From NCBI GenBank assembly GCA_030824115.1, contig JAVBYI010000001.1, forward strand, positions 1-64,000: a stretch of DNA of 64,000 nucleotides, written 5' to 3'. Position 1 is the first letter of the stretch. Each line of letters starts with the position of its first letter. The translations under genes were made by a program, and so were the position numbers. Positions 25,942 to 35,326 of this stretch are shown one piece after another. The stretch is from Rhodocyclaceae bacterium. Lineage in GTDB: Bacteria > Pseudomonadota > Gammaproteobacteria > Burkholderiales > Rhodocyclaceae. The notes under the pieces were generated by a model that saw only the letters and a list, made by a program, of their open reading frames with translations, searched no databases and was not told the origin of the DNA.

Positions 25942-25956
25942 TGAGAATGTTTCTCA
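25942..25956. promoter_or_regulatory. Predicted Fur box heading the iron gene train
   Basis: TGAGAAT-G-TTTCTCA is a 7-1-7 inverted repeat with one mismatch, the form common in Fur-controlled proteobacterial promoters. A second overlapping inverted repeat, TCTCAT-N5-ATGAGA, covers 25930-25946, suggesting two overlapping Fur dimers. It lies about 40 bp upstream of the hemP start. Confidence 0.75.
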
Positions 25957-25988
25957 GATGCAAGATAAAATTTACCTACTGCTGACTC

Positions 25989-26025
25989 ATAGCAATCCCC
26001 TATTACTGTTATCCGCACAATCAAC
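25989..26025. promoter_or_regulatory. Predicted OxyR binding site upstream of katG
   Basis: ATAG, CTAT, ATCC and CAAC occur at exact 7-base spacing. The left half matches the OxyR consensus fully and the right half partly. It lies about 60 bp before the katG start and close to the Fur box of the divergent hemP operon. Confidence 0.68.
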
Positions 26026-26056
26026 TAGATTGAATGTCGCCCAACCTCTAAGATGA

Positions 26057-28246
<2,190 letters not shown>

Positions 28247-28260
28247 GAAATTGCGGACGA

Positions 28261-28284
28261 AAAAAAGCCCCGGCTTGCCGGGGC
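28261..28284 (-). terminator. Intrinsic terminator between convergent katG and cytochrome c peroxidase genes
   Basis: GCCCCGG (28267-28273) and CCGGGGC (28278-28284) form a 7-bp GC stem with a 4-base loop. On the minus strand it is followed by six T residues, so it mainly ends the peroxidase transcript. It may also slow katG transcripts. Confidence 0.85.
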
Positions 28285-28307
28285 CAAATAAATCCCGAAG
28301 AAACGAA

Positions 28308-29303
28308 TTACTTCGAGAAGGGGGTCGGACGCGGGGTCTTGTCGCTGGAAGGCGGCAGAATCGGCATCAGGAACTGCGGCTGGTCACCGGTCAGCGTCTT
28401 CAGGAAGGCCACCACCTTGGCATTTTCGTCAGCGGTGAACTTCTTGCCGAGCTGGATGCGGCCCATGATATCCACCGCTTCGGTCAGGGTGTTGGCGGCG
28501 CCGTCATGGAAGTAGGGATAAGTCATTTCCACGTTGCGCAGGGTCGGTACCTTGTAGTTGAAGCGGTCGGCGTCCTTGCCGGTCACAGCACTGCGGCCTT
28601 CGACCTTGTCATTGGCCTTGTAGGCCGAAACGACACCCATCTTCTGGAACGAGGCGCCACCGACGGCTTCGCCGTTATGGCAGGCAACGCAGCCGCTTTC
28701 CTTGAACAGCTTGTAGCCGGTCTTCTCATCCGCTGTGAGAGCATCGGCCTTGCCGAGCAGCCACTGGTCGAAGCGCGAATTGGGCGTCACCAGGGTCTTC
28801 TCGAATTCGGCGATGGCCAGCGTCACCTGGTCGATGTCGATCTTGTCCTTGCCGAAGACCACCTTGAATTCGCGCACATACTGCGGGATCGACTCCAGCA
28901 CATTGAGCGCCAGGGTGTGGGTAAAGGCCATTTCGCCCGGGTTGGCGATCGGGCCGCCGGCCTGCGCCTTCAGGTCAGCCGCGCGGCCATCCCAGAACTG
29001 GGCGACGTTAAGGCTGGAGTTCAGCACGGTGGGGGCGTTGATCGGGCCTTGCTGCCACTTGTCGCCCACGGAGGTCGGGATGTTGTCGGTGCCGCCCATC
29101 GAGAGGTTGTGGCAACTGTTGCAGGACATGATGCCGGACTTGGACAGACGCGGGTCGAAGTAGAGCTTCTTGCCGAGCTCGACCATGCCGAGGTTGATCT
29201 GCGACGGCGGTTTGATCGGAGAGATGGGTTCATTGGCCTGGGCCACGGAGATACCGGCGACACCAACCACCATCAGGGACGCAACGAGGGTACGGATTTT
29301 CAT
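28308..29303 (-). CDS. ccpA: Dihaem cytochrome c peroxidase
   Basis: This is a periplasmic enzyme of 331 residues reducing hydrogen peroxide with electrons from small c-type cytochromes. It has a signal peptide (RTLVASLMVVGVAGISVAQA) and haem motifs CNSCH near residue 60 and CVACH near 206. The family segments QGPINAPTVLNSSLN and FWDGRAADLKAQAGGPI are present, as is the calcium/activation region. AAGGAG stands before the ATG at 29303. The longer frame upstream overlaps the regulatory region and is rejected. It is divergent from oxyR, with a perfect OxyR motif between them. Confidence 0.95.
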   Translation of the reverse strand: MKIRTLVASLMVVGVAGISVAQANEPISPIKPPSQINLGMVELGKKLYFDPRLSKSGIMSCNSCHNLSMGGTDNIPTSVGDKWQQGPINAPTVLNSSLNVAQFWDGRAADLKAQAGGPIANPGEMAFTHTLALNVLESIPQYVREFKVVFGKDKIDIDQVTLAIAEFEKTLVTPNSRFDQWLLGKADALTADEKTGYKLFKESGCVACHNGEAVGGASFQKMGVVSAYKANDKVEGRSAVTGKDADRFNYKVPTLRNVEMTYPYFHDGAANTLTEAVDIMGRIQLGKKFTADENAKVVAFLKTLTGDQPQFLMPILPPSSDKTPRPTPFSK

Positions 29304-29414
29304 AAACACTCCTTTACTGGAAAAAATGGGGGCAAACAAGCTTGCGCGAGACGGCAAGATACCCATACAATGCCTACGGGTGTTGACGTAAGTCAATGAT
29401 TTATAAGATAATTT

Positions 29415-29451
29415 ATAGCATTTGCCTATCTGCTGCATAGCCTAACCCTAT
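29415..29451. promoter_or_regulatory. Perfect OxyR binding motif between ccp and oxyR
   Basis: The four tetranucleotides ATAG, CTAT, ATAG and CTAT each follow at exactly 7 bases, with no mismatch to the OxyR consensus. The right end is 11 bp before the oxyR ATG, a position expected for autorepression, and the site is about 110 bp upstream of the peroxidase start. Confidence 0.9.
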
Positions 29452-29461
29452 AAGGTCATTC

Positions 29462-30370
29462 ATGAAGCTTTCTTCCCTGCGCTATCTCGTTGCCTTCGCC
29501 GATGAAGGCTCTTTCAGTAAAGCCGCCGAGCGTTGCCATGTCAGCCAGCCGACCATGAGCGTGGCGCTCAAGAACCTCGAAGACGAATTGGGTGTCTCCC
29601 TGATCGAGCGCAACAAGGGCCATGTCTCACTGACCGAACTGGGCTGGCAGGTCGCCGGCCAGGCACGCAAAACCCTCGACGAAGCGCGCCGCGTCGAACA
29701 GGTGGCACAACTCGGCAAGGATCCGCTCAACGGCAATCTGCGCCTCGGTGTCATCCACACCATCGGCCCCTATCTGCTGCCGGAACTGATCGGCGCAATG
29801 CGCAAGGTGGCGCCGGATACCCACCTCTACATCGAGGAAAGCATGACCGCGCTGCTTTCCGACTATCTGAAATACGGCACGGTGGATGCGGCGATCATCG
29901 CCCTGCCCTTCGACGTGCCGGGTATCCGGGTGCACCCGCTCTACGACGAGCCTTTCAAGGTCGTCGTGCCCAAGGGCCACCCGCTGGCCAAGCGCAAGAA
30001 GCTGTTGTCCAAGGACATTCGCGGCAACGATGTGCTGGTGCTCAAGGCAGGCAACTGCTTTCGCGAGCAGGTGCTCGATGCCTGCCCCGAGATCAGCCAT
30101 GCCGACGGCTCCGCCCACGAGGGCCACTCGATCGAAACCGTGCGCTGCATGGTCGCCTCGGGTTATGGCATTTCCGTCCTGCCGGCCGGCGCGCTCGGCG
30201 GCATCTACACCAGCGACCTGGTCGTGCCGATTCCCTTTGAAGCCCCCGCCCCCTCACGCCGTATCGCGCTGGCTTGGCGCCAAGGCTTCACCCGCCCGCA
30301 AGCCATCGACGCCATCATCAAGGCGGTTGGCCTGATCGATAACCCGAGCTACAAGCATCTGCCAAACTAA
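29462..30370 (+). CDS. oxyR: Hydrogen peroxide sensor and regulator OxyR
   Basis: This 302-residue LysR-family regulator has an N-terminal winged helix-turn-helix (LRYLVAFADEGSFSKAAERC, SQPTMSVALKNLEDELG). The effector domain contains the redox-sensing pair in GNCFREQVLDACPE, aligned with Cys199 and Cys208 of E. coli OxyR (GHCLRDQAMGFC). Disulfide formation by peroxide should activate transcription. Candidate targets in this window are ahpC, the dihaem peroxidase at 4538, katG and ccp, all with matching sites. The gene overlaps its own operator region. Confidence 0.95.
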   Translation: MKLSSLRYLVAFADEGSFSKAAERCHVSQPTMSVALKNLEDELGVSLIERNKGHVSLTELGWQVAGQARKTLDEARRVEQVAQLGKDPLNGNLRLGVIHTIGPYLLPELIGAMRKVAPDTHLYIEESMTALLSDYLKYGTVDAAIIALPFDVPGIRVHPLYDEPFKVVVPKGHPLAKRKKLLSKDIRGNDVLVLKAGNCFREQVLDACPEISHADGSAHEGHSIETVRCMVASGYGISVLPAGALGGIYTSDLVVPIPFEAPAPSRRIALAWRQGFTRPQAIDAIIKAVGLIDNPSYKHLPN

Positions 30371-30382
30371 CCATGCCATACC

Positions 30383-30428
30383 GCCATAAATGACATGGAA
30401 GGCCGCCAGTATTGGTGTCATTTATGGC
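30383..30428. repeat. Perfect 13-bp inverted repeat downstream of oxyR
   Basis: GCCATAAATGACA (30383-30395) and its exact complement TGTCATTTATGGC (30416-30428) are separated by 20 bases. It could be a rho-independent-like hairpin for oxyR mRNA, although no T tract follows, or an operator for the Rieske gene about 130 bp downstream. Confidence 0.6.
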
Positions 30429-30558
30429 ATCAGAAACTATCGATAAAATATTTCTTGTTTTATTTCATTAAGTTAATGTAAGTCCTTGGCTGTCTACATG
30501 GTGGCATGTTCCTTGTGTAGGTCTGACATACAGACCCATAACACGCAAGGACCCCAAC

Positions 30559-31170
30559 GTGACCACCTGCACCGCCTCCTGCCAATGCGGCGAACTTGAC
30601 CCGAAACGTCGCCAACTGCTGTTCGCCACCAGTGCAGCGGCCGCGGCTGCAGGTGCCGCCGTCGCTTTCCCGTTCGTCAATACCTTCGCCCCCTCGGAGC
30701 GCGCCAAAGCGGCCGGGGCACCGGTCGAAGTCGATATCTCCAAACTCGCCCCCGGCGAGATGATGACCATCGAGTGGCGCGGCAAACCGGTCTGGATCGT
30801 CAATCGCACGCCGGCGATGCTCGCTTCGCTGAAAAAAGTCGAGTCCAAGTTAGCCGACCCGCAATCCGCCCGTCCGCAGCAACCGGATTACGCCACCAAC
30901 GAACACCGTTCGATCAAGCCGGAAATCTTCATCGCCGTTGGTATCTGTACGCACCTGGGCTGCTCGCCGAGCGAGAAATTCCAGACCGGCGCCGCGCAAG
31001 GCATGTCACCCGACTGGGACGGTGGCTTCTTCTGCCCCTGCCACGGTTCGCAGTTCGACCTGGCCGGGCGCGTGCTGGCCAACATGCCGGCGCCGACCAA
31101 CCTCGAAATCCCGCCGCACCAATACCTCGCCGAAGCGCGTCTGCTGATCGGCGAGGACAAAAACACCTGA
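30559..31170 (+). CDS. petA: Rieske iron-sulfur protein, stand-alone
   Basis: This 203-residue protein resembles the Rieske subunit of the cytochrome bc1 complex. An N-terminal twin-arginine-like segment (KRRQLLFATSAAAAAAGAAVAF) targets it to the membrane/periplasm. The cluster ligands are in CTHLGC near 136 and CPCHGS near 163. The start is GTG. No cytochrome b or c1 gene follows, which is unusual for petA. Instead a convergent b-type cytochrome and octahaem cytochrome operon lies next door. It may serve an alternative complex or a bc1 encoded elsewhere. Confidence 0.85.
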   Translation: MTTCTASCQCGELDPKRRQLLFATSAAAAAAGAAVAFPFVNTFAPSERAKAAGAPVEVDISKLAPGEMMTIEWRGKPVWIVNRTPAMLASLKKVESKLADPQSARPQQPDYATNEHRSIKPEIFIAVGICTHLGCSPSEKFQTGAAQGMSPDWDGGFFCPCHGSQFDLAGRVLANMPAPTNLEIPPHQYLAEARLLIGEDKNT

Positions 31171-31180
31171 TCGCCCAAAT

Positions 31181-31200
31181 GTCGGCGCTGGCGGGACGGC
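31181..31200 (+). repeat. Dispersed 20-bp element, short form, copy 8 (perfect core)
   Basis: Exact core GTCGGCGCTGGCGGGACGGC, 10 bp after the Rieske gene stop and directly before a terminator hairpin. Confidence 0.85.
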
Positions 31201-31203
31201 ATG

Positions 31204-31230
31204 AAAAAGCCCCGCCGCAGCGGGGCTTTC
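31204..31230. terminator. Bidirectional terminator between convergent Rieske and cytochrome b genes
   Basis: AGCCCCGC and GCGGGGCT form an 8-bp stem with loop CGCA. It has five A residues on the left and TTTC on the right, so it can terminate both converging transcripts, more strongly on the minus strand. Confidence 0.85.
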
Positions 31231-31248
31231 GGGCAGAGAAAAGTCGTC

Positions 31249-31845
31249 CTAGTGCACTTCTTCCCAGCCGGTAATCATCGCCTTGAGGTGTGAAGTCAGC
31301 GTCGCCCCGGCGGTAATCAGGTAGATGTGGGCAATCAGGAACAGCAGCATCATGAAGGCGCCCAGCACATGGAAGGTGGCCACCCAGTACAGGCTCAGGC
31401 TGCCCAGACCCCACGCCGCCCACTGGTCGTAGAACAGGTAGAGCCAGCCGGTTGTCCAGAGCAGCGGGCTGATGAACAGCAACACGCCCAGATAGGCGAG
31501 GCGCTGTAGCGGGTTGTGCTTGGACAGTTGCGTTTGACGATGCGGGTGCGGGGCATCCTTGAAAATGCCCGACAGATAGTACTGAATCATCGCCACGACG
31601 TTCTTGGTCGTCGGCACATACTGACGCCATTCACCGGTGGTGAGGTGCCAGAAGATCGCAAAGATCCATAGCCCCACTAGCGTCCAGGCGGCCGTGGTGT
31701 GATAACCCACCGCCTTCTCGAAGCCGAAGTTGCTGTAAGAGCCGTGGATCTCGAAGCCGGTCAGCATCAGGAAAATGATCAATGCCGCCTGCGACCAGTG
31801 CCAGAAGCGCTCGAATTTTTTGAAGATATAGATTTTTTCGCTCAT
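31249..31845 (-). CDS. Cytochrome b561-type membrane subunit paired with the octahaem cytochrome
   Basis: This is a 198-residue membrane protein with four to five helices and His residues typical of b-type haem ligation (FERFWHWSQAALIIF, YHTTAAWTLVG, FHVLGAFMMLLFLIAHIYL). It is similar to the cytochrome b subunits of thiosulfate reductase and formate dehydrogenase. It probably transfers electrons between the quinone pool and the octahaem cytochrome encoded 11 bp upstream. GAGGAG precedes the ATG at 31845. The much longer reading frame is not the real start. Confidence 0.82.
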   Translation of the reverse strand: MSEKIYIFKKFERFWHWSQAALIIFLMLTGFEIHGSYSNFGFEKAVGYHTTAAWTLVGLWIFAIFWHLTTGEWRQYVPTTKNVVAMIQYYLSGIFKDAPHPHRQTQLSKHNPLQRLAYLGVLLFISPLLWTTGWLYLFYDQWAAWGLGSLSLYWVATFHVLGAFMMLLFLIAHIYLITAGATLTSHLKAMITGWEEVH

Positions 31846-31856
31846 GTCAGTTCTCC

Positions 31857-33455
31857 TCAGGCTTTCTTGCTGGCGATGATGCGGATGAAGCCGTGGCCCA
31901 GCACGCCAAGTAGCGTGAGCAGTGCCAGAATCCAGCCACCCTGGGTGATCCAGGGATGGACATCCCCGCGACCGGGCAGATAGACCCCTTCGATGCCTTC
32001 GAGACGCCCGCCCTTGGCATGACACTCGGTACAGCCCAGTGCCTTGTCCTTGGCCGCCACCATGTGGGTGGTTGGCCAGTACATCTCGGTCTCGATGAAG
32101 TCGACCTTGCCGGAGAACGGCGCACCGGAACTCTTCATGCCGGTTTCAATGGCCTTTTCCCAGTTCAGGTTCTTCCAGAAGCCCGTATCGTCATTGCCGG
32201 CCGTATGTGGCGTGACGAGCGTCTTGTTGACCGGATCGTAAGGCTGCTTGCCGCGCATGATCTTCATCGGCCAGATCAGCGACTTGCCGTCCGTGGCGCT
32301 GCCGCCGATGCGGTTGATCTGCGTTGGCTTGTCACCCTTCTCGACCTTGTCGCCGAGCAGGGTGTAGGTCACCTCGCCGTTGAACCAGCGATATTCCGGC
32401 TTGACGTTGGTGCCCATGACAAAGTCGCCCTTGTGGGAGGCATAGACCACATGGCCATGCTCATCCTTCTTGGAGAACTGCTTGCCATCCTTGTCGAGCT
32501 TGCCGGCGGTTGACCAGTCCCAGACCATCTTGGTGGGAATACCACCGCGAGCGAACTCGGGAATGTGGCAGGTCTGGCAAGCCACCTTCTTGGCATGGTG
32601 ATTGAGGCGCTCGGCCTGCTTGGCCTTCTTGTGCGGCGTATTGTCGTGACAGGCGACACAAGTGGCCGGATTGCCCTGCTTCTCCTTGCCACGGATGTGC
32701 GCACCGCCCTTGTCGATCGCCGTCGGCGTGTAACGACTGCCCGGTACATCATGGCTCGATGCCTTGTGACAGGTACCGCAGGTGAAATCGAGGCCCTCGG
32801 CATCCATGTGGATATCGACGGCTGCCGTCGGTGCGGCCAGCGAGGTATCCATGTCACCGTGCTTGACGCCGTCACCGCCGCCGCCGCTGAAGTGGCAGGC
32901 GCCGCAGGTGTCGCGGCTGGTCTTGCCGACCTTTTGCGCCACCTTGCTCAGGTCAACCGGCTTGAGCATCTTGCCGGAACCGGGCGGCAACTCGATCGGG
33001 GCGCCGACCACCGGGTTACCCGCCAGGCCGGGCGGCTTGGAATAGGTGCCGGTGGTGTCGTGGCAGACCACGCAGTCGACGTTCTCTTCCTTGCTGAAGT
33101 CGAAATCCTTGTCCTTCCAGCCATAGCCCACGTGACAGGCGGTACAGGCCGCATAGTTCGAGGGAATCGAGATGCAGAAGTTATTGACAACGTTCTTTTT
33201 GCCCAGCTTCTGCTGGTTGTCGGGATTCATGAACTCCCAAGTCCAGTGCTTGGTCTTGTGCACCTGCTTGGCCGCTTCGGTATGGCAGGACAGGCAGGCC
33301 TTGGTTACCTCGGGGCCGGACTTGAACACCTGCTGCAGTTCCTTGAACTTGCTGTGATCTGCGGTGGACTTGCTCTGGGCAAAAGCCTGCAGCGGGCTGG
33401 TGCATAAAGCGATGGCGGCAGCCATGAAGACTGCCAGATGGCGTGTGCGTAGCAT
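31857..33455 (-). CDS. Octahaem tetrathionate-reductase-type cytochrome c (OTR)
   Basis: This 532-residue exported cytochrome has eight CXXCH motifs in order: CLSCH, CTACH, CVVCH, CGACH, CGTCH, CVACH, CQTCH, CTECH. A signal peptide is at the N-terminus and a single membrane helix at the C-terminus (WILALLTLLGVLGHGFIRII). The arrangement and C-terminal half (PEYRWFNGEVTYTLLGD, GTNVKPEY) match the octahaem tetrathionate reductase family, whose members reduce tetrathionate, nitrite or hydroxylamine in vitro. The physiological substrate is uncertain. The downstream cytochrome b makes a quinol-linked periplasmic reductase likely. Confidence 0.9.
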   Translation of the reverse strand: MLRTRHLAVFMAAAIALCTSPLQAFAQSKSTADHSKFKELQQVFKSGPEVTKACLSCHTEAAKQVHKTKHWTWEFMNPDNQQKLGKKNVVNNFCISIPSNYAACTACHVGYGWKDKDFDFSKEENVDCVVCHDTTGTYSKPPGLAGNPVVGAPIELPPGSGKMLKPVDLSKVAQKVGKTSRDTCGACHFSGGGGDGVKHGDMDTSLAAPTAAVDIHMDAEGLDFTCGTCHKASSHDVPGSRYTPTAIDKGGAHIRGKEKQGNPATCVACHDNTPHKKAKQAERLNHHAKKVACQTCHIPEFARGGIPTKMVWDWSTAGKLDKDGKQFSKKDEHGHVVYASHKGDFVMGTNVKPEYRWFNGEVTYTLLGDKVEKGDKPTQINRIGGSATDGKSLIWPMKIMRGKQPYDPVNKTLVTPHTAGNDDTGFWKNLNWEKAIETGMKSSGAPFSGKVDFIETEMYWPTTHMVAAKDKALGCTECHAKGGRLEGIEGVYLPGRGDVHPWITQGGWILALLTLLGVLGHGFIRIIASKKA

Positions 33456-33601
33456 GGATCTCCCCTGATTTGAGCTACAAGGCTTTCAGCCTAGACCTTG
33501 CCCCACCGATCATTCAATTCCCCATTTGGGTTATAAGGACGATTTGGCTTGCGGGTAAGATGAGCAGCTACATTAGTCGTTTTCATCCGAGGAGAGTCGC
33601 C

Positions 33602-33988
33602 ATGAAACTACGTTTTGTCCTGCCTGTTCTGACTGCCACTGCCTTGTTTTCTTCTGCTGCCCAGGCCTACGATCCCGACTGGAAACGCGGCCGCATCTAC
33701 TACCGCAGCGTGTGCACGTCCTGCCATGTGGCTTCACCAATCGGCCAGATCAACCCGAGCAGCAAGACCAAGGCCGAATGGGCCGCCTACGTGAAGGCCG
33801 ACAAGCACGAAAAAGGCAAGAACACCGTCAAGCAATTCGCCAGCAAAGACTATCGCGCCAGCATCAAGGCCGCCAACAAGGCCGCCGAGAAATTCGCCGA
33901 TGTGCCCGATCAGGAACTGCTCGAAGACGTCACCCTGTTCCTGCAGCGCGGCGCCAAGGACGGCGAAGCCCCGGCCAGCTGTAGCTGA
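33602..33988 (+). CDS. Small monohaem cytochrome c
   Basis: This is a 128-residue periplasmic cytochrome. It has a signal peptide (RFVLPVLTATALFSSAAQA) and one haem motif CTSCH about 40 residues in. A helical region rich in Lys follows (DKHEKGKNTVKQFASKDYR), and the end is CS, suggesting a possible C-terminal Cys pair with another residue. GAGGAG lies before the ATG at 33602. It is transcribed divergently from the octahaem cytochrome, followed by a terminator, then the YeeE gene. It may be an electron donor or acceptor in the sulfur cluster. Confidence 0.85.
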   Translation: MKLRFVLPVLTATALFSSAAQAYDPDWKRGRIYYRSVCTSCHVASPIGQINPSSKTKAEWAAYVKADKHEKGKNTVKQFASKDYRASIKAANKAAEKFADVPDQELLEDVTLFLQRGAKDGEAPASCS

Positions 33989-34010
33989 TCGTCCATCGAC
34001 GTTGAGCCTT

Positions 34011-34040
34011 CGCCTGCCTCGCGCGAGGGGCAGGCGTTTT
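34011..34040 (+). terminator. Terminator after the monohaem cytochrome c gene
   Basis: CGCCTGCC and GGCAGGCG form an 8-bp stem around TCGCGCGAGG, followed by TTTTG. It separates the cytochrome c gene from the YeeE/YedE transporter gene. Confidence 0.8.
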
Positions 34041-34068
34041 GTCGCATGCAAAAAATGGGGGATTGCCA

Positions 34069-35295
34069 ATGAGCTGGGTCAGTGGCTTCAAGGAAGATTA
34101 CGAGAAGATTTTTGTCGAACCCTGGTCGCCCTATCTCGGCGCCATCTTGCTGGTCGTGGTGGTGGCGGGCTTGATGATCAACGGCCTGTTCTGGGGCGTC
34201 TTCGGTGGCGTGAAATACTGGGGTGACCAGATCAACCACCTGATCGGTCTCGCCCCCGTGCTCGGCATCGCCCAGCCTGACGAAGGCTGGCTCACCCATC
34301 GCATGTCGCTGATGAACATCATGCTGCTGCTGGGTGCCTTCTCTGCCGCACTGATGTCGCGCCAGTTTCAGCCCAACCGCCCACCGAAACTCGAACTGAT
34401 CTGGGCAGCGCTCGGCGGCTCACTACTCGGCATCGGCGCTTCACTGGCCGGCGGCTGCACCACCGGCGGCTTCTTCAATCCGGTGCTGCACTCCTCACCG
34501 GCCGGCTGGATGATGTGGGCCGGGCTGCTCGCCGGTGCCGTGATCGGCCTCAAGCTCCTGTTGTGGACGCTCGACAATATCGAATGGGGCATGGAAGCAC
34601 CCCCGCGCATCAACATCCCCGACAACGTGCTGCGCATCTTCCCCTTCTTTGGCCTCGCCGTCATTATCGGCATGCTGGTCTGGGCGACCCGCTGGTACGC
34701 CTCGGAGGACACGGTCGAAGTCACCCGTGCCGTGATCATCGTGCTCGGCTTCCTGATCGGCTTCATCATGCACCGCGCCCGCCTGTGCTTCGCGCGCGCC
34801 TTCCGTGAGCCTTTCATGACCGCCGAAGGCGACATGACCAAGGCCGTGATCCTTGCGCTGGCCATCGGCATCCCGCTCGCCGCCTTCCTGTTCGAAAAGA
34901 AGGTGATTGATCCCTACATTGCCATCCCGCCCACGTTCTGGATCGGCTCGCTGATCGGCGGCCTGATTTTCGGCATCGGCATGATCTTCGCCGGCGGTTG
35001 CGCTTCGGGCTCGCTCTGGCGCATGGGCGAAGGCCACTTCAAGCTGTGGGTGACGATGTTCTTCTTCGCCTGGGTCGGCTCCATCGCCAGTGCCGTGTTC
35101 AAGAAGCTCGGCTGGACGTCCGTCGATCCCGACAACATGGAGACTTTCGAAATCACCAAGGTCGGCTATCAGGCCTTCTGGCCCGATCTCATGCCGGGCT
35201 GGGGCTGGACACTGCTCATCGGCGGCGCCTTGTTGCTGGTCTGGTACGCCTTCGTGCGCTATAACGAATCCACCGAGAAATTCACCGTGCTGTAA
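34069..35295 (+). CDS. YeeE/YedE-family sulfur-compound transporter
   Basis: This is a 408-residue membrane protein with about 10-12 helices. It has two repeats of the family signature around conserved Cys residues: LAGGCTTGGFFNPVLH near 144 and FAGGCASGSLWRMGEG near 308. A third Cys segment is HRARLCFARAF. YeeE of E. coli and related bacteria carries thiosulfate through such Cys residues. The start at 34069 has GGGGGA upstream. The triple rhodanese gene follows 31 bp later, so uptake of thiosulfate or related sulfane sulfur coupled to sulfur transfer is likely. Confidence 0.87.
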   Translation: MSWVSGFKEDYEKIFVEPWSPYLGAILLVVVVAGLMINGLFWGVFGGVKYWGDQINHLIGLAPVLGIAQPDEGWLTHRMSLMNIMLLLGAFSAALMSRQFQPNRPPKLELIWAALGGSLLGIGASLAGGCTTGGFFNPVLHSSPAGWMMWAGLLAGAVIGLKLLLWTLDNIEWGMEAPPRINIPDNVLRIFPFFGLAVIIGMLVWATRWYASEDTVEVTRAVIIVLGFLIGFIMHRARLCFARAFREPFMTAEGDMTKAVILALAIGIPLAAFLFEKKVIDPYIAIPPTFWIGSLIGGLIFGIGMIFAGGCASGSLWRMGEGHFKLWVTMFFFAWVGSIASAVFKKLGWTSVDPDNMETFEITKVGYQAFWPDLMPGWGWTLLIGGALLLVWYAFVRYNESTEKFTVL

Positions 35296-35326
35296 CCCGT
35301 TTTCAACGATCTTGAGGGAGATTGAC

